Positions 24,110 through 35,123 of a stretch of 64,000 nucleotides of DNA are shown here, in pieces. The number at the start of each line of letters is the position of its first letter. Positions within the stretch are counted from its first letter, which is position 1. The position numbers were made by a program, and so were the translations under genes. The DNA is from Lasiosphaeria ovina (Eukaryota > Ascomycota > Sordariomycetes > Sordariales > Lasiosphaeriaceae), in NCBI GenBank assembly GCA_033439765.1, contig JAULSN010000002.1, forward strand, positions 930,001 to 994,000. The letters are read 5' to 3'. The notes below the pieces were generated by a model. The model was not told the DNA's origin and made no database searches. It saw only the letters and a program-made list of their open reading frames with translations.

Positions 24110-25352
24110 ATGACGACTTTGTGGCCCTCCTCGCCACCGTGCGAAGCCATGGGAGCACCAAAGGGCATTCTTCGCACCGCACCTAATGTCATTATGCAGA
24201 ACTCAATTGAGTCCCGGTATATCGCCTCGCCGCCGCGCCCGGACAAGAAGAAGAAGGTGCATTTTGCGGACCCTGATTCGCCCGAGCGGCTCATCGACGT
24301 GGACAGTCCCCGGGTCGCCATCACAGCGAGCCCCCATCCCCTCAAGATGGCCGGCATTCCGAACCCTCGCAGTGAACTCATGGTGTGTTGAAAATGAAAT
24401 CGAAGCAAGCAGAAGTTGGGGAGCATGTCACTGATCACTTTCCATCGGGGAACAGAACATGAAAAAGACTGAGCAGAGCAGCGCATCCAGTCTTGAGGGA
24501 CTCGTATTTGACCGTCCCTCGACTCCAGCTGTCAATCTGGCTAAGGAAGCCAAGCCTGGCTCCCCAGATTCGACCCCGACACGCCAGCGCCCACGCCTAC
24601 CGCTGGCCCTTCTGAATGGGTTTAAGGACCACAGAAAGCCACAGGTGAGCAACTTGGTTGTTGCACAGCCAGCACCCCGCCTGGTGCTCCCTTCAGTATC
24701 CAGCCAACGTCAAGACGATTTCGAACGCTTCCAGATCCGGACAGTCCGTGTTAGAATACAGGGTGTTCAAAACCAGGGCGTCGTGAGCACCGAGGAAATC
24801 ATTGTTGAAGACAACGAGCCCTACAAAATCAACCACAAGCTGATCGCCGCCGCCGAGAACCGCTCTCCTCTGAGGCATCCTGGTGGCTACGGTACAATCA
24901 AGGGCAATTCTGCCTTGCGCGGCCGGGTCATCACCTGCTCGAGCCCCCGCAGCCAGAACTTCATCATGAACACCAACACGAGCGGAGAGGATGGTTACGG
25001 TGCCTTTGCCATGGCTGCAAGCACCGTGAGAGACGCGAGTGAGACGTTTCACTCAAAGGTTCAGGACATTGGGCAGTGGCCGGTTTCGATGACGACGCAA
25101 GGATTGAACAACATGGCCAACCCTTTTCGCCAGCTCAATAAGGATGAGCTGTACGAAATGGCGACAGAAGTCACGGCCTCGATCGGCGAGCGAGTTCTGC
25201 TCGTCTTCTTCTTCGCCGTTGCGCTCATCCCCCTATTGATCATCTACTTTTGCAAAGGTCTCAAGTGGGGTACCAACACTCTGGCGGTCAAACTGCGCAA
25301 AAACCCGCCCCAGGAGGACCAGTACGGCTTTGGCTACACCTCGGATTATTGA
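24110..25352 (+). CDS. Hypothetical tail-anchored membrane protein (two exons)
   Basis: Exons 24110-24382 and 24456-25352 join in phase 0 to 389 residues. The N-terminal half is disordered and basic/acidic (KKKKVHFADPDSPERLIDVD, then Pro/Ser-rich). A conserved-looking central block follows (FERFQIRTVRVRIQGVQNQG, EDNEPYKINHKLIAAA). One membrane segment near residues 338-360 (VLLVFFFAVALIPLLIIYF) is followed by only about 30 residues, suggesting a C-terminal anchor facing the cytosol from ER, outer mitochondrial or nuclear membrane. I recognise no family. An alternative start at 24149 (MGAPKGILRT) would shorten it by 13 residues. Confidence 0.75.
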
Positions 25353-25646
25353 AGGATGTTGAGTGACATCCGCGGCTTCTGGGCCGTCTGAGCTATGGGG
25401 CATTTCTTGTCTGAAAGGAGATTCAGGGTCTCTCTTGGGCTCCTGGGACAGCGATCCGCCCTATTCCTCGGGAGTTGAGCTGCACTGGACTCTTGTTCGG
25501 CTTTCTACTTTTCTTGACCCTGATTATTTTATTAGCGTGGCGTACGGAGTGCATTCATCCTTTGGGCTTTGACTAACCTCCGGTATATGGGGACTCGGGC
25601 ATAGCAATGGCATTATGAGCACTTTAGACGTATTACTTGCACATAT
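25353..25646. other. 3' flank up to the transposon insertion
   Basis: Nothing recognised. The transposon target duplication begins at 25647. Confidence 0.6.
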
Positions 25647-25654
25647 TTCCAAAA

Positions 25655-25718
25655 GAGCTTTGATCTACGTACCCGCCTACTTTTTCCACGTACCCTACCG
25701 GGGGTTTTTGGCAGCTGC
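25655..25718 (+). repeat. Left terminal inverted repeat of the MULE
   Basis: It matches the reverse complement of 29118-29181; the outer 42 bases are identical and the inner part has small differences and gaps. Confidence 0.92.
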
Positions 25719-26094
25719 TGGCAACTGAGATACTCAGAGCCTATTTTAAGCCGGTAAAATCCTGAATTACCATCTTACCGCCCATGTGCCTGCCATGCAG
25801 CCCGGCAGCCCGGTTCAACGGCGTTGAAGCCGTCAAAACCTTCAAAAGCCCTCAAAACGCGTTTGCCGTGGTGTTTTCCATTTTGACGATTTCTTCGTTG
25901 CTGAGTCAGCCTCGAAATACAGGCAACTTGCAAATGGCAACTCTGAGGCCCGGATTTGCACGTAAAATAGCCAAATATTATGGCAGGCGCCCAGTTGCCT
26001 GAATGATCCATTGAATCTAGCATACTGACATGGTGGATTTGTTGACATGGTGATGCAATTCCTTAGTGTTGAGTCTATCAATCTAACTAGCAAC

Positions 26095-28850
26095 CTAGTA
26101 AACAAAGTCCGGGTCATCGTCGTCGTCCTCCACATCGTCGCTTTCCTTGCGAGGAAAAGGGTCATCTTCTTCTACGGAATTGAAGCCGTCATTCTCTTCT
26201 TCAGTATGTGTGTGCCTCTCCCAAAATTGACGGCGGAGAGCCCTGCGGGCCTGCCATTCCGCTACCTTAATAAGGTGAGGGTCCGGAACCGGGGTCTTGT
26301 GCCGGGTCGCCCGGGTCGCCCGGGTTGCCCGTGTAGGCTGGCTTGCTTTCTTCGCTATCTTTCTCTTCTTTCCTTTTCCTCTCTGTTGTGTTGTTGCCTT
26401 CCTTTTCTGACCTCTCTTTGGACTTGGCCCTATACCGACGACAATACAGTCCGATTCAATCTCTTCTTATGCATCTTGTTCATCCTGCTCTTCAAGACTC
26501 GGCCCGGCGAGTTCAAACTGCGAATAGTAACGCCGCGCGTCCCGGGCAATCGTGCCGCTCCGGGCTTTCGTCTTCGTCTTCGGCGCCGGCGGCTCTGGTA
26601 GAATGGCTTCATTTCCGAATGGACCGGCCTGATTGACAGGGCGACCTTTGGCGACCGCTTTGTCAGACTCCCGGATCCGTAGATATTTGTTTTCCGCATT
26701 CTATAGGCAAATTAGCTAGGAAAGAAGAGATGATTAGATTCTTGACGACCTACTCGATGCTTCCTAAGATACCAGATACGGTCGCAATCATCAGGGTTAA
26801 CTAGAGGGCCGTCTTCGTCATCGTCAAACCTTTCGAGTAGTCTATGCGCACAGGGTAGACCATATTGACTACTAAATTGTTGAGTGCAGGGGGGAAGAGG
26901 TCGCCCGGGTGTTGTTTTGGTCGGGAAAGTAATCCTTTGGTGTTGTTCAACAAGAAGATCAAGGGCCCACCGAGTGATCTGCATGAGGCAGTCACCAAGC
27001 CACTTCTTCTTGAGGTATGACTTCCGCACAGTACTTGACGATGCAGCTGTTGCTTCTTTATAGGCATCGTAACGACGGCTGATGTGCCGATCAACAGCCT
27101 CATACACTTCGGTAAGGCCCGACCGAGCCGACAGGTTTTCCGACTTGACTGAGCCGTTACTGGATTCGTTTGGCGATGTGGTTCGTATGCCCGCATTCCT
27201 ATACATGCGTGTATAGCAGCCTGCCCACTGCTCTTTGCAGGGAAGTAGGTCGTTGTTGATATGATTGATAATTCGTAACTAAGTCGTAGAAAACTGACGA
27301 TCCATTACAGCCTTCGCTTTGTTGAAGTCCCGGACCGACTAACTGAACACCATATGCTTCCAAAGTTCGAAAAGACCCGCCCGCGTATTAGCGACCTTCG
27401 CCGGCACCGCACCGAGTATGACTGGGCCTTTCTTCGTTGTCTGGGTCTTCGAATTGAGGGCATTCAGCTCGGCGATGTCGGCTTCATCGTCTTCGTCGAT
27501 CTCGGCGGCTACGGTCCTTCCGTCCGGCTTGATCCAGTATTTTTTGAGATACATCACCATGTTGCAATTCAGATGCCACACACAGCGTTGCCTCTGTATA
27601 TCAGGGAAAACAAAGATCAAGGCGCCGATTAACTGGTCATCACCGTCGCTAATGAACACGTGAGGGAGAGGTATGCGGAGGCCCTTACAACAGCGAGCGA
27701 TAGCTTCAAAGAGGAACTGGTAACCTTCTTCCTTTTCGTTGCTCAAGAGCGCCTGGAAAATAGGCATCGTGGTCTTCTCGGGAGTAATAAGAACACCAGT
27801 CGCCAAAGGTAAGCGAAGGTAATTCGTCCGGTAGGTTGCGTCAATGCCTATGCAGGCCCCGAACTTCATCCACATCTTCTATTGAGTACGTGTTACCCAG
27901 AAGGCATACACTATTTTGGTTCTTTCTTTATCCTCATATAAGATGGAGGTATAGTTGTCTTCCTGCTCTTCTAGCTTCTTGACGAAGGCCTGCGCATCGA
28001 TATAGCCGTCTCTTTATTTATTCCTCCAGTCCCGCCGTATATTGTAAATGTCGGTTATCTTCACACTGGCTTCGGGATACCTTCGTTTGAAGAGGAAAAG
28101 GACTGACTTGGCCGTGACGGTACGATCTGCCATTAACTCCCTGATATATTCGACCTGCTCTTCCTTCAATGCCTTACGGCGGAACATTTCATGCTCCGAC
28201 GGCGAGCTGAACGGTCCATGACCCTTGTGCTTGAGGCATAGCGGCCTCGCGGTCCACCCGTCGTTGCGGGCATACTATTGAATAACTATACGGAAGGGAC
28301 AGTCTTTCGCTTTCTTCCGGCTGTTACTTTTTCGAGCGCCTTTGTTTTTCTCGGACCTCCTGACCTGATCGGCGTAGTCACAACGAAAGGTATACTTGTG
28401 CGTCTCGCCAGTCTTTTTCCGTTGTGTACTACGTTGAATGACAAGGCCGAACTTGTTATCCCTCGCCCAGTCGATCAGCCTGTCGTATATTTCGAAGTGA
28501 TCAACAGGGTCTCCGCGAAATAGAGGCTCCTCCTCAGCATTGACATCCCAGGTATCGTCGGCTCCGTAAACCGGGACCTCTTCGTCAGAGTCATCCAAAG
28601 GTATGAAGGCAGAGTCGTAACGGCGCGCGGGAGCCGGCGAGGGCGACCGGGCCGGCGAGGGCGAGGGAGACGGAGACGACGGCGGTAACAGTGATGCCAG
28701 CGAGGGCAACGGTGGTAGCGAGGGCAAATACGGCAGCAACGGCAGCAGCGACCACGGCGGCGGGGACGGCGGCGGGGACGGCGGCGGCGACGGCGGCGGC
28801 GATGAGGCTAGGGAGCTCGAATCGTCAGAGGAAATCTCGATAATAGGCAT
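26095..28850 (-). pseudogene. MULE transposase with six in-frame stop codons
   Basis: Reading from 28850 (MPIIEISSDDSSS), one frame runs without indels to a 53-nt intron (26753-26701, donor GTAGGT) and then continues to DPDDFVY-like acidic tail ending at a TAG at 26095. In order it shows a proline-rich segment (minisatellite-like PPPSPPPSPPP), a FAR1/WRKY-type DNA-binding region (about 28500-28200), the MULE core with GIDATYR, FISDGDDQ and the C-W-H motif CVWHLNCN, and a SWIM-like end (YGLPCAHRL). Stops interrupt it at 28275, 28014, 27879, 27339, 27279 and 26467. All are TAG or TAA and each could arise from CAG, CAA or TGG by a single C-to-T change (either strand) at a CpA site, the RIP signature. 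The enzyme would cut and paste the element, but this copy is dead. Confidence 0.88.
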
Positions 28851-29117
28851 CTTGAAGACTGAGCCGGGCTTTGCTTGACTGTGGTGGATTTGTTGAGGTT
28901 GACGATGTGTTATTTTACAAAGGTCAGACCTGCAAAGGCCACCTAGCCGCTACGGACCTTAAAACACCAAGCCCTCGGATCAATGCCGGTATTTGGAAGT
29001 GTAAATAGTGGCATCTTAACTTTCGGGCTTCAATAAGCTTCCTTGGTGCCCGGTAGGCCGTTGGGTGGCTGCCATGCAATACGGCATTTTACCATACAAA
29101 AAGCGGTCCCTGCGTTG

Positions 29118-29181
29118 CCAGCTGCCAAAGACCCCCAGGAGGGTACGTGGAAAAAGTAGGCGGGTACGTAGATCAAAGCTC
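29118..29181 (-). repeat. Right terminal inverted repeat of the MULE
   Basis: Inverted partner of the left end, followed directly by the second copy of the target duplication TTCCAAAA (29182-29189). Confidence 0.92.
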
Positions 29182-29189
29182 TTCCAAAA

Positions 29190-29735
29190 GGCATCAAAAG
29201 CGCATCGTAAGCGACTTTGATGGCCAGGCCTTTTCATGGGGAATTCATTGTGTAATTAATTAATCATAGGATTTGACATCTGTGGCCAATGAAGGGACAT
29301 AATCCCAGGACCACACGAATACTGACATTCAGAGATAGTCAAATAATACCAGGATTGTCGAGTGACAACTTGCATGAAACTTGTTACCCACTCCACACAG
29401 ACTAAACTCCTTGGAAATAGTGCGTGCCCACTTTATTCGGACTGTCCCACAAGAGTCCGGCAGCTCGTAGCCTTCAAACCCGCTACGTAGTCGGAGTACG
29501 TACTTTGCGTCTGTCACTCGGTCCGACCACCCGTTTTTGGTTGTCAAACGCGACTACCTCAGGCAAATGGTTCAATTTCTCCTGTCGCAAAGAGCGCTCA
29601 CGTAGCTTATCCGACTTCAAACACACCATATTTGCTCTGGTTCTTAGTGCCAGTTCAAATTTGTTACATTCTGTGTCGGCGCAAACTTTTGATTAGTCAT
29701 TCTCAGCTCCGAACTCTAGTCTTTACTTCACCGCG
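29190..29735. other. intergenic between MULE and GFA gene
   Basis: No gene seen; it holds the promoter of the GFA-family gene. Confidence 0.55.
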
Positions 29736-30203
29736 ATGGCAAGCTCTGAGGTTACGACGGGCCTCCCCATGAGTTGCGAATGTGGGAACATCCGCTTCAG
29801 GACGCCGACGTCGGAGCCGGCAGGAATGGCATATTGTCACTGTACGGCGTGCAGAAAGCAGTCAGGCTCTGCCTTCGGCACATCTGTGTACTTTTCGTCG
29901 GAAGGCTTGTTCCCGCTGCCCGAGGAGCTCGAGGCCAAGCTCGCCATGTTCACGCACCCGACCGACAGCGGCAACACGATGCGCTGCTACTTTTGCCCAA
30001 AGTGCGGCGTGCGCATCTTTCACGCCATCGTGCTGCCCGACGGCAGCCTGCGCTCCACCGTCGCCTTCAAGGGCGGCGTCATCGACGAGGGCATCGACTG
30101 GAAGGCCATGAAGCCCAGAAACATCTTCACGCGATCGGCCGTTATGGACATCCCCAACGGCTGGGAGTGCTACGAGGGCGCTCCACCGCCGCCCAAGACG
30201 TAA
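29736..30203 (+). CDS. GFA/CENP-V-type zinc-binding protein
   Basis: A single exon of 155 residues, the usual length for the glutathione-dependent formaldehyde-activating (GFA/CENP-V) fold. The zinc-ligand cysteines are all in place: C14 and C16 (CECGN), C34, C36 and C39 (CHCTACRKQSGS), and C87/C90 (CPKCGVRIFH). Bacterial Gfa was linked to S-hydroxymethylglutathione chemistry, but many fungal members have no known substrate, so an enzymatic role is inference only. The start at 29736 (MASSEVTTGLP) immediately precedes the first conserved strand. It is the first gene to the right of the transposon. Confidence 0.9.
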   Translation: MASSEVTTGLPMSCECGNIRFRTPTSEPAGMAYCHCTACRKQSGSAFGTSVYFSSEGLFPLPEELEAKLAMFTHPTDSGNTMRCYFCPKCGVRIFHAIVLPDGSLRSTVAFKGGVIDEGIDWKAMKPRNIFTRSAVMDIPNGWECYEGAPPPPKT

Positions 30204-30540
30204 GGCGCGAGCAAAAGTTAATTAGGGCCATCCGGGAGCGACTTGGATGGGGCACTTTACCTCAAAATTACAAGCCCCTTGACAGATATCCAGAGATCAT
30301 TAAATCAGTGGAAGTGGAAAACCAAGTTTTGACTTCGAAGTGCCCGCATTGAAAGCATGGGTTAATTGTTAATGACTTAATTGAGCTAGGGGGGCGGGGG
30401 TTTTTTTTCTTTTCCTTGACGGGTTAATCCCTGTAGCGACTGAACCCCGCCCCGCCATTCCAAAACCTGCAGCGAGCGTGCACGGTCCAGGACAGCACCC
30501 AGTCCTTTTTCCCAACAGTGGCGCACCGGTTTTCGCAGAA

Positions 30541-31399
30541 ATGCGACCATCGGTTCTCCTCCGTGTCACTCGTTCGCGCTTCATCCACTCAATGGGTAGG
30601 ACTCCTTCCATTCGCAGCCGTGTGCTCCCCAAGCTCAAGCTCATGCTCCCGCAGCTCCGGTTCTGCCTCCCGACAGGCGCCCACTGGTGATCTCGGGCCC
30701 CTCGGGCGCCGGCAAAGGCACCCTGTTCAACCTCTTGTTCGACCGCCACCCCGACACCTTCACTTTCTCCGTCTCCCACACCACCCGAGGCCCCCGCGAC
30801 GGCGAGCAGCATGGCGTCAACTACCACTTTGTCACCAAGGACGCCTTCGAGGATCTCAAGGCGAGGGACGGTTTCGTAGAGAGGTACGAGCCCTAACCAA
30901 CAACCCCCCTCGATCCGCGCCTCCCCGCTCCGACCCCAGCCTGCTAACACCAACGCATTGCAATGCACAGCGCGACGTTTGGAGGCAACATGTATGGCAC
31001 AAGCAAGGCCACGATCGAGGAACAGAGCGCCAAGGGCAAGGTGGTTGTGCTGGACATTGAGATGGAGGGCGTGAAGCAGATCAAGGCGATTGGCTTCCCG
31101 GCTCGCTTCGTCTTCATTGCCCCGCCGTCCGAGGAGGAGCTGGAGCGGCGGCTGCGCGGCCGCGGGACAGACAGCGAGGCGGCGATCCTCAAGAGGCTGG
31201 CCCAGGCCAAGGTGGAGCTCGAGTACTCCACGACCCCGGGCGTGCACGACAAGATCATCGTCAACGAGGTAAGCCGCCCTCCCCGTACTCTTTTACCAAG
31301 CCGAAAGAGAAGCGCTCTCCCTCTGACACGGCGTAGGACGTCGAGACTGCGTATAAGGAGCTGGAAGAGTTTGTCTTTTCGCCAGCGGAACAGTCGTAA
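30541..31399 (+). CDS. Guanylate kinase (four exons)
   Basis: Guanylate kinase converts GMP and ATP to GDP and ADP, an essential nucleotide step. Exons 30541-30595, 30655-30883, 30971-31268 and 31337-31399 close in phase to 214 residues. The P-loop SGPSGAGKGT is followed by SHTTRGPRDGEQHGVNYHF (GMP-binding), SATFGGNMYGTSK, VVVLDIEMEGVKQIK and the lid region RLRGRGTDSE. Two in-frame start codons exist: 30541 adds MRPSVLLRVTRSRFIHS, a basic, acid-free stretch that looks like a mitochondrial presequence, while the ATG at 30592 gives the normal-length cytosolic enzyme (197 residues). Both lie in exon 1, so leaky scanning or two transcription starts could make two isoforms. Confidence 0.93.
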
Positions 31400-31826
31400 A
31401 GTTGGATATTTGGTGCAGCGTTCCGTTTACTTAATATAGATAGACTCTCCAGCCGGCTCGTGTCTCAGGCCACGTGCGGAGATTCGACTGGCGATTTGCA
31501 ACGGCCTAAACTATACGATGGGCATGAATTTTACCTGAATTACTTCAGGGCTCGCGAGGCTTGACAACCAAGGTTACCGCAAGATGCCAGCCCCATGAGG
31601 CGCGTTAGTTGTCTTTCTCACTCCAGGCACAGAAATTCCGGTCAAGTCCGGTAGGCCACTCTAGTAAGTACCAGTAGTGCCCGGACACACGAGATCAGCA
31701 ATAATTCACGACGCGACAGGCCTCTGATAGGTAGACTGCAGACGAAATATGTCGATCTCTTTGTGGTAAAGGAGGTCAAAGAGAATCTCCATCAAGAATG
31801 ACAACCTGCTCCTTAACCAACTCTAC
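31400..31826. other. intergenic between converging genes
   Basis: Short tail-to-tail spacer of guanylate kinase (plus) and the PNP-like gene (minus). Nothing else seen. Confidence 0.6.
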
Positions 31827-32979
31827 TCACGCCTTCAACTCTGTCCCCAAATAATCCACCATAACCTCACGAACAACCTCATGCAGCCTCTCCCTCTCAC
31901 TCAACACCCACTCGGCCCTCTCATTCGACAAGTCCTCCTCATACTTCTCCACCAAGTTATCCGTAATCATATGCAGATACCCATACCCCAGGCCGCTCCT
32001 CACGGCCGCCTGCGCCATGTGCCCAATCTCGGGATCAACAAAGTCCACCCCCCTGCCCTCCAGCCCACGGCACCACTCCCTCGTCTCGTGCAGCACGCTG
32101 CCCAGCGTCACGTGCCGCCCGACGATGGTGCACCGCCACGGCCCCCGCCAGCACGCTCTCCCACGCCACGACGCGGCTGCTGCTGCTGCCGCCGCCGCCG
32201 CCGCCGCCCTGCTGCTGCGTCAACAACAGCGACTCGCCGCCCGTCGCCAGCCACCGGTTCGGCCGCACCCCCGCGCGCAGCGCCCCCAGCTTGCCGAGGT
32301 ACACGACCTGCTTCAGCGCGCTGCCTCTCCGGCTCCGGCTCCGGCTCCGCGCCGCGAGCGCGTGCACCACCTCGCCGGCGATGTCGCCCCAGAAGGCCGG
32401 CTGGAAGCCGAGAAAGCCGACGACGCGAGACTCAGAGGCGCCGAAGCGCCGGACGATCCATCGCCACGGCCCCGTGCCTTGCCAGGCTGGGGCTGGGGCT
32501 GGGGAGGCGCCTCCTCCAAGGAGGGCCGGGCCGAGGTGCCAGATGTTGCCGAGCACGACGGTGTCGATGCCGTCGCCGAGGGGGAACCGCGCGAGGTTGG
32601 TGCCGTGGGTGAGGGCCGAGTGGGTGTCGGAGCACGAGGCGGGGATGAAGGAGACGCGGTTGGAGGGCGTTAGACGTAGTTGGGGGCCGGGTGTTTTCTC
32701 TTGGAGCAGCCGCAGGTACACGGCGATGATCTCGGCGTAGTGCTCGGCGTGGTCGTAGCCCGGGAAGCACTCGATGTAGAGCGTGTCCGAGGCCGCGTCG
32801 AGCCGCGCCGTCGGCCGCTCCCAGTTGAAGGGCTTGTCGCGCTTCTCGCCGTCAAAGGGCGTCGATGATGCGTCGCCGTGCCGCGTGTAGGCGCCTCTCA
32901 CTACGATGGCGGCGTAGCGTCGCGCCAGCACCGCCTGGTGCACCTTGACTTGGAGGTAGCGCTCGAGTGACGCACCCAT
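31827..32979 (-). CDS. Nucleoside phosphorylase-like protein with an apparent frameshift
   Basis: The minus strand encodes about 380 residues starting MGASLERYLQVKVHQAVL at 32979 (an upstream ATG at 33060 would add 27). Two segments resemble the purine/uridine phosphorylase fold: VVYLGKLGALRAGVRPNRWL matches the glycine strand seen as GT.G.L...VGD, and VDPEIGHMAQAA followed by YLHMITDN matches the ribose-binding D-x-E...SDN motif. I therefore infer a PNP-like superfamily protein; its substrate is unknown. Near 32133 the frame must shift by one base: the upstream frame runs into a read-through tail, while the downstream frame (CTIVGRHVTLGSVLHETREW) continues to the natural end DYLGTELKA. A glycine repeat (GGGGGGG) lies just before it. 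This is either a sequencing error in GC-rich sequence or a young pseudogene. Confidence 0.6.
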
Positions 32980-34097
32980 GGTGTGGTTGGCTGCGCTGGC
33001 GTCATTGCGTGGGTATATTCTGTGCGGACTAGGGGGGGGCGTGGAGGTGGTTCTTTTCAAGGTGGTGTGGTGTGGTCAGGTAGGGAGGCTCTAATTAGTG
33101 TGCTTTAGGGGTGAGTTCGAAACTGACATTGTGCCAGGGGATACCTCGAGTTCCGCCCCTGAGTTCACGAACGGTTCGCCCATTGTGATGATCGTTTTGG
33201 AGAGAAGAAGGGAAGATGTTGTATCTTCTCCCTTCGTCTAGGGGCTGACTAGGGGATTCCCGTTCCAAGTCCGCGATCAAGTAATGGGGGTATGCTGAAA
33301 AAGCCAAACCCAACTGAGGTATGAGACAGCCAGGACGGCTCTCTTTACATAACGGTACTGGCTGGTGATTCTGTTGGGTGAGTTGGAGTCAACGGAATAT
33401 TTGATGGCAACCCGTATGTAACTCTGGAGCTCTCCCTCAACTGCAAACTATACCCCATGCCTCTCTCTGTGGAGCGATGGGCCGTAGTACTGGGAAATAT
33501 GGCGCAAACAAGGTCAAACGCTCGCCATGTATTATTCTGGACCAAAGCGTTTATGCGTTCCTAGCCTGACTTCCAGATCGGGTCATTGTGTTTTCACAAG
33601 TCATGGGTAAAAACCTAGCGGAAGTTAACAGCGTTATGACGAGGACCCCTAAACAGAGACTAGGTGACTGCCTCAACGGACTTCGTTTTGATTAGGAATT
33701 GTGGCAATCAGTCAAGACAAACGGGCCTTACTTTCGAGTTTTGAGAACACTTGGACAGTGTAGGTACCTGACTTTGATCAGAACGGGGTTTTGGTGTTCC
33801 AGCCTTTTCTTTAACTGCAGCTCTATAACAAACCGTCTCCGTGAAACACAGCTGAAAAAGAATGTTCCTCGATTCATTGAGGGTATTATTCACTCTGACT
33901 GAAACTAATTGCTCAAAGGCCAAACACACGGTTCGTTCACGTGCCATTTGCTGCCCTCCGACTATATATAGGTAATCTGCTTGTTCAAACCTTAGTGCAC
34001 CTTTATATTACGTTTCCTATTGTGTTTTTTAAATTCTCGCCGAAACCGTGCCTATTTCGTTATTCATTCACGCCTGCGGCCATACTATTTAATCACT
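32980..34097. other. intergenic, divergent promoter region
   Basis: No gene recognised between the PNP-like gene (minus) and the unknown gene at 34098 (plus). A TATATATAG stretch near 33963-33971 lies about 130 bp upstream of the next start codon and may act as a TATA element. Confidence 0.5.
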
Positions 34098-35123
34098 ATG
34101 ACATCTAAGACACTGCCCCGGGCACACACCTTAGTTGTCGTTCCAGCAACATGCGAAGCAGCCGAGAGGTTAGGAATTGACCCCGAGGATGGGTATGATC
34201 TATACGCGCCCAGAAGGCTCCAGCGCTGTCTCTTTCCGGCCGAGCTCTCGTTCGGGTTCCTTGACGACTGCAGCATCTGCAAACAGACCGCGGCGCTGGA
34301 TTCAGGCGCAAGAAAATCCAAGATCGACCACAACCCTCAAGTCGCAGCTACAGGTCTTGTATACCTCACGTTTCTCCACGCACACAAGCCCGACACCGAC
34401 GGCGAAACCAGCTACGTCATCAAACCGGCCCCAGACAGCGATATGCTGGCTCTGCACCCCGAGCTTCCGCTGCCGAGGCTGAATTTCGACGCCTTCAAGG
34501 GGATCAAGCATGTGACGCTAGGGTTCTCGCTGAGACCCAGGACGCGAGCGCTGTGCCCCGAGCTATTCGCGACGTGCACAAGTGTCGGCGACTATCTGTG
34601 TGGGAGGTGTGGCGACGAGGTATCCCGCCACGCTGGAGACGACGGCAAGCAGCCCAGCGAGGGGCCATTCGAGTTCACTGGCTACGGGCACTTTCTCGCC
34701 TGCCTGCCAGACCTCGAGGTAGTCTATCTCCACCCGCTCGACGCTGCGTCAACGGAGGAGCTCGAGGCAGTGCACAGGGCCCCAGCGCGCTGGCGATACC
34801 GCCTGACCAGGGAGGAGGGCATCGGCCCGTACACGGCCCTGCCGTTCCCCGATGCGGAGCACCCGAGAGACGCCTTCAGTCACTCGGGCGGCGTCTTCAC
34901 CGAGCTCGTGGCCCCGAAGCCGTTTATCGACGAGCTGCTCAAGGTCGTCATCGACCTCCGGTTCCACTTCGTGCGGGCCCCGTCCATGGGCCGGTTGCTT
35001 GGCGACTTTAGCCTCCACGAGCTGTGGCAAGTCATGACCAGGAGGCTGGCAGTCCAGTTCAGGGTCGTGCAGTGGATTCCTAATATACCGAGAGCAAACT
35101 ACCTAAAAAGTTCTGCCTGTTAG
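34098..35123 (+). CDS. Hypothetical protein
   Basis: A single exon of 341 residues from ATG at 34098 (MTSKTLPRAHTLVVVPATCE). It contains two cysteine pairs (CSIC in the first hundred residues and CGRCGDE near the middle) that could bind zinc, and a regular alternation of hydrophobic strands in the second half (FLACLPDLEVVYLHPLD; FIDELLKVVIDLRFHFVRA). Composition and codon use are like neighbouring genes, so it is probably a real protein. I do not recognise the family. The in-frame sequence upstream of 34098 has no ATG. Confidence 0.7.
   Translation: MTSKTLPRAHTLVVVPATCEAAERLGIDPEDGYDLYAPRRLQRCLFPAELSFGFLDDCSICKQTAALDSGARKSKIDHNPQVAATGLVYLTFLHAHKPDTDGETSYVIKPAPDSDMLALHPELPLPRLNFDAFKGIKHVTLGFSLRPRTRALCPELFATCTSVGDYLCGRCGDEVSRHAGDDGKQPSEGPFEFTGYGHFLACLPDLEVVYLHPLDAASTEELEAVHRAPARWRYRLTREEGIGPYTALPFPDAEHPRDAFSHSGGVFTELVAPKPFIDELLKVVIDLRFHFVRAPSMGRLLGDFSLHELWQVMTRRLAVQFRVVQWIPNIPRANYLKSSAC

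Larger units (their letters stand above)
25655..29181 (-). mobile_element. Mutator-like (MULE) DNA transposon, complete ends, inactivated
   Basis: The ends are terminal inverted repeats beginning GAGCTTTGATCTACGTACCC; the first 42 bases are identical in both orientations and similarity continues to about 65 bp. An 8-bp direct repeat TTCCAAAA flanks the element exactly (25647-25654 and 29182-29189), as expected for a target-site duplication. Total length is 3,527 bp. The interior holds a minus-strand transposase with a MULE DDE domain, broken by stop codons. Subterminal sequence on the left (25700-26050) is shared with a deleted relative at 43299-44136. Confidence 0.92.

Noticed and set aside
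25760..26040. Small open frames conserved in both transposon copies
   Set aside because: They fall in subterminal repeat sequence, differ in frame integrity between copies and are better explained as non-coding element ends.
26701..26753. In-frame TAA here as a seventh nonsense mutation of the transposase
   Set aside because: It lies within a GTAGGT...CTATAG intron; downstream coding sequence is in the frame obtained after splicing.
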